Shown here: piece by piece, positions 52,932 to 61,477 of the stretch
Numbering within the stretch: position 1 is the first letter of the stretch
How the letters are laid out: the number at the start of each line of letters is the position of its first letter
Assembly (NCBI GenBank): GCA_963599255.1
Contig: CAVBWS010000003.1
Coordinates: forward strand, 11,368-75,367
Direction of reading: 5' to 3'
Source of the DNA: RGIG5612 sp963599255
Lineage (GTDB): Bacteria > Bacillota > Clostridia > Lachnospirales > Lachnospiraceae
Length of the DNA stretch: 64,000 nt
Translations under genes and position numbers: made by a program
The notes under the pieces: model-generated
Told to the model about the DNA's origin: nothing
What the model saw: the letters and a program-made list of their open reading frames with translations, nothing else
The model's database searches: none

Positions 52932-54419
52932 TTAAATACCTAAAAATCCTTTCACCTCTGTTTCCATCTTATCGATATCACATACAATATTATGTCTGAT
53001 ATCTGCATTCATTATTTCCTTAATGGCATTCGGGATTTCAACTCCGGATATTTTATTAAGTTCCCTTATAAGATCGAAATCTTCCAGCTTATCATACGAC
53101 GGATCAATTGATGTCATAACTGATCTTGTGAACTTATACGGACTGGCCGTAGAAACAATTACCGTCGGCGTTGAGTCATCCGTATCTGAAACATACTGTC
53201 TGTACACTGCAGATGCCACTCCCGTATGCGTGTCTATTACATATCCTGTCTCATCATAAACACGTTTGATCTCTTCTGCATTGGTCTTCTCATCAGCGTA
53301 TCCCGGAACAAAATCCTCTAATCTGGCTATCTGGTTTATATTAAGTGTGTATACGCCTTTATTTGCCAGATCCTTCATATATGTGCTGTTCAATTCTGAA
53401 GAATTGCCGCATACCTTGTAAATAAGACGCTCCAGATTACTTGAAATCAATATGTCCATAGACGGTGAACTTGTAAGAATAAATTCTCTGTTCTTATTGT
53501 ATATGCCTGTTTTAAAGAAATCATATAAGACCTTGTTGTCATTGGATGCGCATATTAATTTATTTACAGGAAGACCCATGAGTTTAGCATAATATCCTGC
53601 AAGGATGTTACCGAAGTTACCGGTAGGAACGACAAAATTAATCTTCTCCCCAGCCTTAACAGCACCATTTTTAACGAGCCTTGAATATGCCCATACATAA
53701 TACGCAACCTGCGGCACCAATCGGCCAATGTTAATTGAATTGGCTGATGAAAACTGATAGCCGTTTGTAGCCAACTGCTCCTTAAGTGCTGCATCATTAA
53801 ACATTCTCTTTACAGCACTCTGCGCATCATCGAAGTTGCCATGAACTCCGATCACGCATGTATTGCTGCCCTTCTGTGTAAGCATCTGAAGTTCCTGGAT
53901 GCGGCTTACGCCGCCCTTAGGATAGAATACAACGATCCTCGTACCCGGTACGTCAGCAAATCCGGCCATCGCAGCCTTACCGGTGTCGCCCGAGGTTGCT
54001 GTAAGAATTACGATTTCATTTGACACATTATTCTTACGTGCCGCCTTGGTAAGAAGATGAGGCAGGATTGAAAGAGCCATGTCCTTAAATGCGATTGTTG
54101 CGCCGTGGAACAGTTCCATGTAATACGCCTGCCCCTTTTTTACGACCGGAGCAATCTCTGCTATATCAAACTTAGAATCATATGCATGCTCTATGCAGTC
54201 CTTAAGCTCTTCTTCTGTATAATCAGACAGGAATTTGCTCATAACAAGATAAGCAATCTGTTTATAATCCATCTCTACAAGTGCTGATACCTCCACTCCC
54301 AGTTCCGGTATCGCATCCGGTACATACAGTCCGCCATCAGGAGCAAGACCCTGCAGCACAGCCTGACTTGCTGTTATCAGCGTTCCGTCTCCTCTGGTGC
54401 TCTTATACATTACATTCAT
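52932..54419 (-). CDS. thrC: Threonine synthase
   Basis: 495 residues from the ATG at 54419, which has TGAGG 8-9 bases upstream; an in-frame ATG at 54434 has none. The PLP Lys lies in HGATIAFKDMALS near residue 110. TATSGDTGKAA and VPTGNFGNILAGYYA are the phosphate-binding loops. It makes threonine from O-phosphohomoserine. The length matches the long bacterial/yeast-type enzyme. Confidence 0.96.
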   Translation of the reverse strand: MNVMYKSTRGDGTLITASQAVLQGLAPDGGLYVPDAIPELGVEVSALVEMDYKQIAYLVMSKFLSDYTEEELKDCIEHAYDSKFDIAEIAPVVKKGQAYYMELFHGATIAFKDMALSILPHLLTKAARKNNVSNEIVILTATSGDTGKAAMAGFADVPGTRIVVFYPKGGVSRIQELQMLTQKGSNTCVIGVHGNFDDAQSAVKRMFNDAALKEQLATNGYQFSSANSINIGRLVPQVAYYVWAYSRLVKNGAVKAGEKINFVVPTGNFGNILAGYYAKLMGLPVNKLICASNDNKVLYDFFKTGIYNKNREFILTSSPSMDILISSNLERLIYKVCGNSSELNSTYMKDLANKGVYTLNINQIARLEDFVPGYADEKTNAEEIKRVYDETGYVIDTHTGVASAVYRQYVSDTDDSTPTVIVSTASPYKFTRSVMTSIDPSYDKLEDFDLIRELNKISGVEIPNAIKEIMNADIRHNIVCDIDKMETEVKGFLGI

Positions 54420-54478
54420 TTCTATATACCTCATTTCACTATAGACTATAAGCTATAATTTTCTTGTCAGATAAATCT

Positions 54479-54736
54479 CTATCTTAATCCCGTGGTTTCG
54501 AATTTAGCCATTGAATCCAGGCACTTCATAAAATCATAATATCTGTCATCAAGACTGCCTGATGAAACTGCTATATCCAGCGTTATTGCAAAATCGTCTA
54601 TCATCTTATCTGTCAGCCATTCTTTTGCATACAGCTTACGCAGGATCTCTCTTTTTTCTCTGATATATCTGGAATCCAGAAATTCTTCATACAGCTTATC
54701 AGCCTGTTCCTGACTATGTTCCTGATTTATTTCCAT
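54479..54736 (-). CDS. Small helical protein of unknown function
   Basis: 85 residues from the ATG at 54736, which has AGGTGG 5 bases upstream. Highly charged and helical, with EEFLDSRYIREKREIL near the start and YDFMKCLDSMAKFETTGLR at the end. No signal or membrane segment. I do not recognise a named family, though similar small proteins are known to me from Lachnospiraceae genomes. It follows the RNase P RNA gene. Confidence 0.65.
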   Translation of the reverse strand: MEINQEHSQEQADKLYEEFLDSRYIREKREILRKLYAKEWLTDKMIDDFAITLDIAVSSGSLDDRYYDFMKCLDSMAKFETTGLR

Positions 54737-54797
54737 ACAACCACCTGTCTTATCTGCAGATGCCGGCTTGTTCTTACAGCCTGCTCTGCATTTTTGA

Positions 54798-54824
54798 TAC
54801 CGGCAGGCAAATATCCTGCCGGTA
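54798..54824 (-). terminator. Hairpin after RNase P RNA
   Basis: A perfect 10-bp stem TACCGGCAGG / CCTGCCGGTA with a 7-base loop. On the minus strand it lies just past the RNase P RNA 3' end, but TCAAAAATG follows rather than a U-run, so partial read-through to the small gene is possible. Confidence 0.6.
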
Positions 54825-54835
54825 ATCACTCTTAG

Positions 54836-55173
54836 GGGCGCCTGTAAGCCGGGTTCTGTCATTTAAAATGGTCATCTATCTTGTTCAGCTGTCACCAACT
54901 GACTCTGCGCGACCTACCCGATAGCCAGACGGGCCGCCATTAACACTATCTGTTTGGTCTTGCTTCGGATGGAGTTTACATTGCATCTGCCGTTACCGAC
55001 AGACCGGTAGTCTCTTAAGCTGCCTTTTCACCCTTACCCTTGCGGGCGGTATACTTTCTGTTGCACTTGTCCTGGAATTTCTCCCGCCAGACGTTATCTG
55101 GCATCCTGCCCTGTGAAGCCCGGACTTTCCTCACCGCATATCATGCGGCGCGACCATTCAGCCTCCCTTGAGT
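54836..55173 (-). ncRNA. rnpB: RNase P RNA (type A)
   Basis: About 338 bases. The core reads GAGGAAAGTCCGGGCTTC (CR-I), AGGGTAAGGGTGAAA, AGACTACCGG and ends with GACAGAACCCGGCTTACAGG, which forms the universal P4 and 3' CR-V. It is the catalytic subunit that cleaves the 5' leader from pre-tRNA. Type A rather than B is judged from the J/L regions. The promoter lies inside the end of trmK. Confidence 0.95.
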
Positions 55174-55179
55174 TAGTAT

Positions 55180-55208
55180 ATGATACAATCAAATCATTCA
55201 TAATTCAA
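55180..55208 (-). promoter_or_regulatory. Promoter of rnpB overlapping the trmK stop
   Basis: On the minus strand TTGAAT (55208-55203), a 17-base spacer and TATCAT (55185-55180). The -35 box is within the last codons of trmK and transcription would begin near 55173. Confidence 0.65.
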
Positions 55209-55685
55209 TGCCAAGTTTAAGCCCTTGATTATCCTGTATTGCTTCTTCTTATCTTCAATTATCTCATCAGAGATAATCCTAAAATCGTTTTCCTGAAGAA
55301 ATTCTACTATAAGCTCAGGATTTCTGTGAGGTGACAAGATAAGCTCTCTGGCACTCAGTGCAGTTTCCTTGCCTTCTTCTAATATGCGTCTCATAAGTAT
55401 TCCGCCCATGCCGCATATTATTATAGAATCTGCTTCTCCCGGTTTAACACAGGATAATCCGTCTCCTAATCGACAATCCATTTTATCCTCAAGTCCTGAC
55501 CTTACAGCATTCTCCCTTGCCTTCTGTAGTGATCCCTTACTTATATCCACCGCTATTGCATAGGGCACAATCCCCTCCCGCAGCAACATTACCGGAACAT
55601 ATCCGTGATCCGTTCCGATATCCGCGATCCTGTATCCGTTAGTCACCTTACCGGCGACCTGTTTTAATCTGTATGATATTGACAT
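55194..55685 (-). CDS. trmK: tRNA (adenine-22-N1)-methyltransferase TrmK, short form
   Basis: 163 residues. The SAM-binding motif is IADIGTDHGYVPV, followed by AVDISKGSLQKA, and ICGMGGILMRRIL and ILSPHRNPE complete the catalytic Rossmann domain. The family usually has about 230 residues with a C-terminal coiled-coil domain; that tail is absent. The gene ends 20 bases before the rnpB start. In relatives it normally follows rpoD, but here no rpoD is present. Confidence 0.85.
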   Translation of the reverse strand: MSISYRLKQVAGKVTNGYRIADIGTDHGYVPVMLLREGIVPYAIAVDISKGSLQKARENAVRSGLEDKMDCRLGDGLSCVKPGEADSIIICGMGGILMRRILEEGKETALSARELILSPHRNPELIVEFLQENDFRIISDEIIEDKKKQYRIIKGLNLALNYE

Positions 55686-55758
55686 TTATTATTCACTTTC
55701 ATTCTATGTTCTGATCGCAGCAGGCTGCACGACGATAAAAATATTGCTGCTACATACT

Positions 55759-55851
55759 CGCGTGCCGGGACGGCGCAGACACTGATAAAGTGTGTAATAA
55801 AAGCGAAGGCGTTTTCGAACAGTGTCTGCACGCCGAGGTTCACGGCACGCG
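55759..55851 (+). repeat. Dispersed palindromic element, complete copy R8
   Basis: A 93-base copy bounded by CGCGTGCCG / CGGCACGCG. The variable stem is ACACTG / CAGTGT. The loop holds ATAAAAGCGAAGGCG. It fills most of the dnaG to trmK gap. Confidence 0.88.
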
Positions 55852-55899
55852 GCAATTATCATGTTTATGCGCAGTTACTGTTTAAGATATTGATAAAGG

Positions 55900-57669
55900 T
55901 TAGTTACTGCTAAATATATTCAGCTGTTTCAATTTCTCCTGCTGCTGCTTTAAAGACAAGGTCTTCAGGATATCTTCTTCCTGAGATATCTGACTTTCGA
56001 TAGAGTGAGACTTTATATTGATCACACACTGATTTATATTTTTCTGCAGAACATCAATAGTTTCTTCCTTGTCTGCAGCATTCAGGATCTCAGCTGCCTT
56101 TTCCTGCTCTGCTTCATCCGGAAAGGCCCCTATTATAGCTGCAACATTGACCTTTCCCTTCAACAATTGCTCAAATAAAAGCTCAGCTATGCCGGAATAA
56201 GGCTCAATATCAAAATCCGCTGCATTTATTATATTCTTTATTCTTGCATATCCCGCAGGATACTCTGCCAGATATGAGAGAACCGTTTTCATACTTTCAG
56301 ATATGGCTGCCCTGCCCTTTCCTTTTTTCTTCGGTTTAAACGACGGATTGTCCGGCTGTCTGACAGGCCTATTATCCGTGCTTAGGGCATATCTTATCAC
56401 CCTGTCCCTGAGCATTTTATAATCAATATCGAACTCACGGCTGACTGTCTGAATATAACTGTCTCTTTCGATTTCATCCTCGAATTCACTTAACCTGCGG
56501 GCTGTCTGAGTCTGGAATTTCGTCCTTCCGTCAGGATCATTAAGGTCAAATGATTCCTTAAGAACATCTATTTCAAATAAAAAACTGTTTCTGGCAGTTC
56601 TTAATCTTTCTTTGTAAGTGTCAGCGCCCTCAGCCTTAATAAGTTCATCGGGGTCCTTATATGGTTTCAGGTTAATTACCTTCGTATTGATACCCTGTGA
56701 CCTCAGCATAGGAATGGCTCTTAATGCAGCATTTCTTCCAGCACTATCTGCGTCATATGATATGACCACATTATCAGTATACCTCTTAAGCATGTTTACA
56801 TGGCCTGCTGTAAGGGCTGTTCCCAGGGATGCCACTGCATTGGTAAATCCTGCCTGATGCAGCGAGATCACATCCATATACCCCTCACATAAAATCAATT
56901 CATTGCCTTTATGCTTCTTGGCCACATTAAGGCCGAAGAGTGTCTTGCTTTTTTCGAAGGCTACCGTCTCAGGGGAATTGAGATATTTGGGTTCTCCGTC
57001 TCCCATAACCCTGCCGCCGAAAGCAATAACCCTGTTTCTTACATCCATAATAGGGAACATTACTCTGTTCCAGAAATAGTCATGTACATCATTTTCCTTA
57101 ATGGAGAACAGACCAGTTGCTTTCATTATCTCGTCTGAATATCCCTTAGATTTTATATATCTGTACAGATCATCACGATATTTGTCAGAATATCCCAACC
57201 CATATTTTAATATAGTCTCATCAGTTAATTGCCTGTTTTTCAGATATTCGTATGCCTGTCTGCCGTGTTCAGTCTTCAGCAGATGATAATAATAAACCGC
57301 CGCCTCTTTATATATTTCAAGTACTTTCTCTTTGAGCTGATATTTGGCGGAATCTTCCTGGGAATATTGCGGTTTAGGCAGCGTAATACCGGCCCTGTCA
57401 GCAAGCACATTCAGAGCCTCACTGTATGTATAATTCTCATATTTCATGAGAAATGTCATGACATTACCGCCGCTATGGCAACCAAAGCAGTAAAACATCT
57501 TTCTGTCCCCATTATCCGTAACAGAAAAAGACGGTGTCTTTTCATTATGGAAAGGACACAGTCCAAAATAAGTTGATCCCTTTTTGGTCAGCCTGACGTA
57601 TTGTGATATTACATCTACTATGTTATTGGCTTCAATAACCTGTTCTATTACTTCTTGCGGATAGAACAT
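55900..57669 (-). CDS. dnaG: DNA primase
   Basis: 589 residues, normal length. Zinc ribbon: CPFHNEKTPSFSV and CFGCHSGG at about 40-65. TOPRIM motifs: LILCEGYMDVISL and SYDADSAG. A C-terminal DnaB-binding helical region follows. GGAGGAAATA precedes the ATG, which overlaps the dgt stop (TAATG). Confidence 0.97.
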   Translation of the reverse strand: MFYPQEVIEQVIEANNIVDVISQYVRLTKKGSTYFGLCPFHNEKTPSFSVTDNGDRKMFYCFGCHSGGNVMTFLMKYENYTYSEALNVLADRAGITLPKPQYSQEDSAKYQLKEKVLEIYKEAAVYYYHLLKTEHGRQAYEYLKNRQLTDETILKYGLGYSDKYRDDLYRYIKSKGYSDEIMKATGLFSIKENDVHDYFWNRVMFPIMDVRNRVIAFGGRVMGDGEPKYLNSPETVAFEKSKTLFGLNVAKKHKGNELILCEGYMDVISLHQAGFTNAVASLGTALTAGHVNMLKRYTDNVVISYDADSAGRNAALRAIPMLRSQGINTKVINLKPYKDPDELIKAEGADTYKERLRTARNSFLFEIDVLKESFDLNDPDGRTKFQTQTARRLSEFEDEIERDSYIQTVSREFDIDYKMLRDRVIRYALSTDNRPVRQPDNPSFKPKKKGKGRAAISESMKTVLSYLAEYPAGYARIKNIINAADFDIEPYSGIAELLFEQLLKGKVNVAAIIGAFPDEAEQEKAAEILNAADKEETIDVLQKNINQCVINIKSHSIESQISQEEDILKTLSLKQQQEKLKQLNIFSSN

Positions 57670-58670
57670 TATTTCCTCCAGAATTCAGGTATAAATAATT
57701 CTTTAAATGCTGCTACTGAATAATAGTCAGTCATGCACGAAACATAATCACAGACAGTTCGCTCAAGGCTTTGTCCGTATTTGTCCATAAGTCCCAGGTA
57801 CTCAACCGGCATTTTATCCGGATGCTCACAATAATAGTCATAAAGCGATACTATCATTGTGTTGGCCTTACCCTCCTGAGTTTTACATTCAGAATCAAAA
57901 TACAGATTATCAAACATGAATTGCCTTAACCGCATCATGGCGTCAAAGGATTTATCAGACATTACTATATCATCTTTATTAAGCGAATTCATAATAATAT
58001 CCTTTACGAGAAAATCCAATCGTTCCTTTCTTGACCATCCCAGAACCTCGCAAATATCCTCCGGCACGTCCTCTTCGTGAAGTATACCGGCTCTTATTGC
58101 ATCATCCATATCATGATTTATATATGCTATCTTATCAGACAGTCTTACAACGCGCCCTTCCAGCGTTGCCGGGATCGTTCCCATACTGTGATTAAGGATT
58201 CCGTCCCTGACTTCCCAGGTAAGATTCAGGCCTTCCCCGTCATTTTCAATCTTCTCAACAATTCTGTGACTTTGAATATTATGCTTAAAAGGATGTCTTG
58301 AATTAAGAGCCCGTTCCCCTTCGTGTCCGAATGGCGTATGCCCCAGGTCGTGGCCTAATGCAACGGCCTCCGTCAGATCCTCATTAAGCCACAGTGCTCT
58401 TGATATGGTTCTTGATATCTGTGATACCTCCAGCGTATGGGTAAGCCTCGTTCTGTAATGATCTCCCGTAGGTGCAAGAAATACCTGTGTCTTATGTTTC
58501 AGTCTTCTGAATGATTTGCTGTGAAGTATTCTGTCCCGATCTCTCTGATAGCAAGTCCTGATGGGGCATGGCTCAATATCCCGCTCTCTTCCCTTAGTCT
58601 TTGTTGACAGTGATGCATATTTACTTAAAGTACGTTCCTCGAATTCTTCACGTTCTTCTCTTATGGTCAT
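57669..58670 (-). CDS. dgt: dGTP triphosphohydrolase-like HD protein
   Basis: 333 residues from the ATG at 58670 with AAGGAAAG 7 bases upstream. HD motif: THTLEVSQ and GHDLGHTPFGHEGE. Conserved RTCYQRDRDRILHSKSFRRLKHKTQVF opens the fold. It hydrolyses dGTP or other dNTPs to nucleoside and triphosphate. It is co-transcribed with dnaG, as often in Clostridia. Confidence 0.92.
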   Translation of the reverse strand: MTIREEREEFEERTLSKYASLSTKTKGRERDIEPCPIRTCYQRDRDRILHSKSFRRLKHKTQVFLAPTGDHYRTRLTHTLEVSQISRTISRALWLNEDLTEAVALGHDLGHTPFGHEGERALNSRHPFKHNIQSHRIVEKIENDGEGLNLTWEVRDGILNHSMGTIPATLEGRVVRLSDKIAYINHDMDDAIRAGILHEEDVPEDICEVLGWSRKERLDFLVKDIIMNSLNKDDIVMSDKSFDAMMRLRQFMFDNLYFDSECKTQEGKANTMIVSLYDYYCEHPDKMPVEYLGLMDKYGQSLERTVCDYVSCMTDYYSVAAFKELFIPEFWRK

Positions 58671-58750
58671 ATTTGACTTTCCTTTAACTTCAGCAACCAC
58701 ACTTTTGTGAACTGTTTCTCATTATCACTGCATCTTCTCATAATGACAAA

Positions 58751-58771
58751 GAACCGGCTGACAGCCGGTTC
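58751..58771 (-). terminator. Terminator after upp
   Basis: GAACCGGCT / AGCCGGTTC with a 3-base loop, 17 bases after the upp stop. On the minus strand it is followed by TTTGTC. Confidence 0.75.
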
Positions 58772-58787
58772 TATTAAGATCATTTAA

Positions 58788-59408
58788 TCAATCTGTTCCA
58801 AATAATCTGTCACCGGCATCACCAAGACCCGGCACAATATATCCTCTCTCATTAAGGTGATCATCCATTGCCGCCAGTGTAATATCTACATCCGGATGCT
58901 CTCTCTGAATCCTTGCAACGCCCTCAGGTACTCCCACCAGACACACAAGCAGGATCTTCTTCGCTCCCCTTTTCTTAATGTTGGTTATGGCTGCGGAGGC
59001 GCTGCCGCCTGTTGCCAGCATCGGATCGGTAATTATAACCAGCGACTCTGACATACACTTAGGAAATCTTGCATAATATTCAATAGGTTCCAGCGTCTCC
59101 TCATCTCTGTACATTCCTATATGACCGATCTTGGCTATCGGAATAATATCTCGGAACCCATCTACCAGGCCGATTCCGGCTCTTAAAATCGGAACCAGAA
59201 CCACCGGCTGAGCGATCTCATAACCTATCGTATCGCATATAGGTGTCTCTATTGGTTTTTCCTTTATCGGAACATTTCTGGTAACCTCGTATGCCATAAG
59301 CTTGGCAATCTCATCAAGATTCTGCTTAAAAATATAAGTAGAAGTGTCTTTATTTCGCATAATGCTTATCTTATGCTTAATTAACGGATGATCTATAACT
59401 GTCAGCAT
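58788..59408 (-). CDS. upp: Uracil phosphoribosyltransferase
   Basis: 206 residues. PRPP loop ITDPMLATGGSASAAI and uracil-binding YIVPGLGDAGDRLFGTD are diagnostic. It makes UMP from uracil and PRPP. GAAGGAGGC precedes the start. It complements the uracil/xanthine permease at 15.7 kb. Confidence 0.97.
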   Translation of the reverse strand: MLTVIDHPLIKHKISIMRNKDTSTYIFKQNLDEIAKLMAYEVTRNVPIKEKPIETPICDTIGYEIAQPVVLVPILRAGIGLVDGFRDIIPIAKIGHIGMYRDEETLEPIEYYARFPKCMSESLVIITDPMLATGGSASAAITNIKKRGAKKILLVCLVGVPEGVARIQREHPDVDITLAAMDDHLNERGYIVPGLGDAGDRLFGTD

Positions 59409-59470
59409 GAATTTTTGCCTCCTTCTTTATCGACTGAAAGTGTAGCACCTGGTTATATCCTTTTCAAGTG

Positions 59471-61312
59471 TCATCCTACCGGTGTCATCACGTATGTCAG
59501 CTGTCCGTTATCTGTCAATTGTAAATCTTCAGAAAGAACCTCTCCATCGAACAATTGATCTAACAGTGTCTGTGCATTTTCTATTGCTTCTTCATATGGC
59601 ATGTCTACCGACAGCAGCTCATAATTAGCACTCTGGCACGGCTGGTACATGACATCTCCCAGCAGCTGATAACTTACAATGTGCCATGAAGGCGTACTAT
59701 TAAATTGATATCTTATCAACGACTTTATATCATCTGCCGGCATATTTGTAACTGCAAAATTAGATATTGCATCAGCCAGTGCATTATAGCTTGTCAGAGT
59801 ATTTGCCGATATAAGTTTATCCATCATAGCCTGAATAACCTGGATCTGGTGTCTTCCCCTTGCAAAATCTCCGTCTTCAAAAGCATATCGTTCACGTACA
59901 TAATGTAATGTGTACTCACCGTCAAGAGTAAGCGTACCCGCAGGATAATAATATCCTCCGTGAGAAGTGAACTCCTGCTCATTTTCAATCGTTACTCCTC
60001 CCATAGCATCAACGATCTCAACCATTGAAGAGAAATTAAGTCTCACATAATAATTAATTTCACGTCCAAGCAGGTTTTCTACCGTTGCCAGTAATTCGTC
60101 CATGCCGTAAATGCCTGCATGCGTCAGCTTGTCTCTTGAACCAGATGATGTGATACCCGGTACTTCCACATAATAATCACGAGGTATAGTGATCATAAGA
60201 ATCTGATTCGTTACCGTATTAACACCAACTACGATGTCAACATCACTTCTTCCTGTTAATGATACTGTTCCATCCGAATCAGTTCCGCTGATAAATACAA
60301 GGAAAGCTCCGCCCAGTACATCTACATCCACATTATTCACGTTAGACTCTGTTTTGATCGTATAACTTCCTATTATTCTGATCTGACTTTCATAGTCAGC
60401 ATACTGCTCTACTATGGTCGATGTGAACGCATCATTATAAATTACTGCCTGTGTCTCTCCGTTAAGAAGTGCACTGGCCAATTCCGTTGCCGATGACATT
60501 TCAACAACTTTTACAGATGTCCCAGTATCTTTCTGTATATCCGAAATAACAGACGAGCGGTTACTTTCACTTATGGTCGTATCTATTGCAAATGTATAAT
60601 CTGCAGCGTCTGTTATATTCTGTGCACTGTTGCTGTTTAGCACTACCACATCATATGTTCTGATATCATATGACCTCGATGACACATTACTTAACATCTG
60701 ATTGGTTTTTATGAGATACGCTGATCCGACCGCCATTACGACACTTAAAATCATTGCAGCAATCATACCAATAGCCTGGCCGACATTGCGGCGCTTCCTC
60801 TGTGTAAAGAAAATTATAAGCCACAATACTGCCAATCCGCCTGCAATCATCGCAAGATATTTGCCGGATAAAATATTCAGATTGATTAAAAGTATTATCA
60901 AAAGAACAGAAATGGCTGCCTGCAGATATAACATTATCTTGCCTATTATTCGTCTCGCAGCAGATGGGCCCCTGTCGTAGGCATCATAATACTCATCTTT
61001 ATAATGCTTCCGTTCACGTTTTCGATATCTTCTGGTATCATCGATACTATCGTCATATATCAGAAACTCCTCCGCTGAAAATCCGTCGGTCTCAACAAAA
61101 TCTTCATAATCATTTCTATATCGATTGGCCTTATGATATTCATTATTTCTGTTTGCAGATTCCTTAAAATCGTTCAGGATACGATCGAATTCTTCATCGG
61201 AGATTCGTACGCTGCTGTCATCTGCCCTATGTCGTGCTGATTCTGCCCGTCCATTTCTTGACTTTGCAGAAAAATTTTCATCGTCTATGTTTTTAGGTCT
61301 TCTATAACTCAT
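59471..61312 (-). CDS. LytR-CpsA-Psr (LCP) family cell-wall polymer ligase
   Basis: 613 residues. About 125 charged cytoplasmic residues (Asp, Arg, Tyr-rich) precede three hydrophobic helices at about 128-210. An outer accessory domain (SNSAQNITDAADYTFAIDT) follows. The LCP domain lies at about 335-540, with MITIPRDYYVEVPG near its start and the signature RERYAFEDGDFARGRHQI near its end. LCP proteins transfer teichoic acids or other polymers from lipid carriers to peptidoglycan. The long cytoplasmic head is unusual but not unique. Confidence 0.92.
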   Translation of the reverse strand: MSYRRPKNIDDENFSAKSRNGRAESARHRADDSSVRISDEEFDRILNDFKESANRNNEYHKANRYRNDYEDFVETDGFSAEEFLIYDDSIDDTRRYRKRERKHYKDEYYDAYDRGPSAARRIIGKIMLYLQAAISVLLIILLINLNILSGKYLAMIAGGLAVLWLIIFFTQRKRRNVGQAIGMIAAMILSVVMAVGSAYLIKTNQMLSNVSSRSYDIRTYDVVVLNSNSAQNITDAADYTFAIDTTISESNRSSVISDIQKDTGTSVKVVEMSSATELASALLNGETQAVIYNDAFTSTIVEQYADYESQIRIIGSYTIKTESNVNNVDVDVLGGAFLVFISGTDSDGTVSLTGRSDVDIVVGVNTVTNQILMITIPRDYYVEVPGITSSGSRDKLTHAGIYGMDELLATVENLLGREINYYVRLNFSSMVEIVDAMGGVTIENEQEFTSHGGYYYPAGTLTLDGEYTLHYVRERYAFEDGDFARGRHQIQVIQAMMDKLISANTLTSYNALADAISNFAVTNMPADDIKSLIRYQFNSTPSWHIVSYQLLGDVMYQPCQSANYELLSVDMPYEEAIENAQTLLDQLFDGEVLSEDLQLTDNGQLTYVMTPVG

Positions 61313-61477
61313 ATTTTATTCCCGCTATTATTCGTGCCAGATTCCGGATTATATTCCGGATCATAAACACAAGCCGAATTACAAGCACCCATATGTGCGA
61401 AGCAATTCACTGCTACCCTTCGATGTCTTATATTTTTAATAATTGCCAAAGAATTCTAGCAATTCCATGTCTTTCTG

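Noticed and set aside
55686..55900. A small or broken rpoD remnant between dnaG and trmK
   Set aside because: No sigma-factor motif can be read in any frame; the space is almost filled by palindrome R8.
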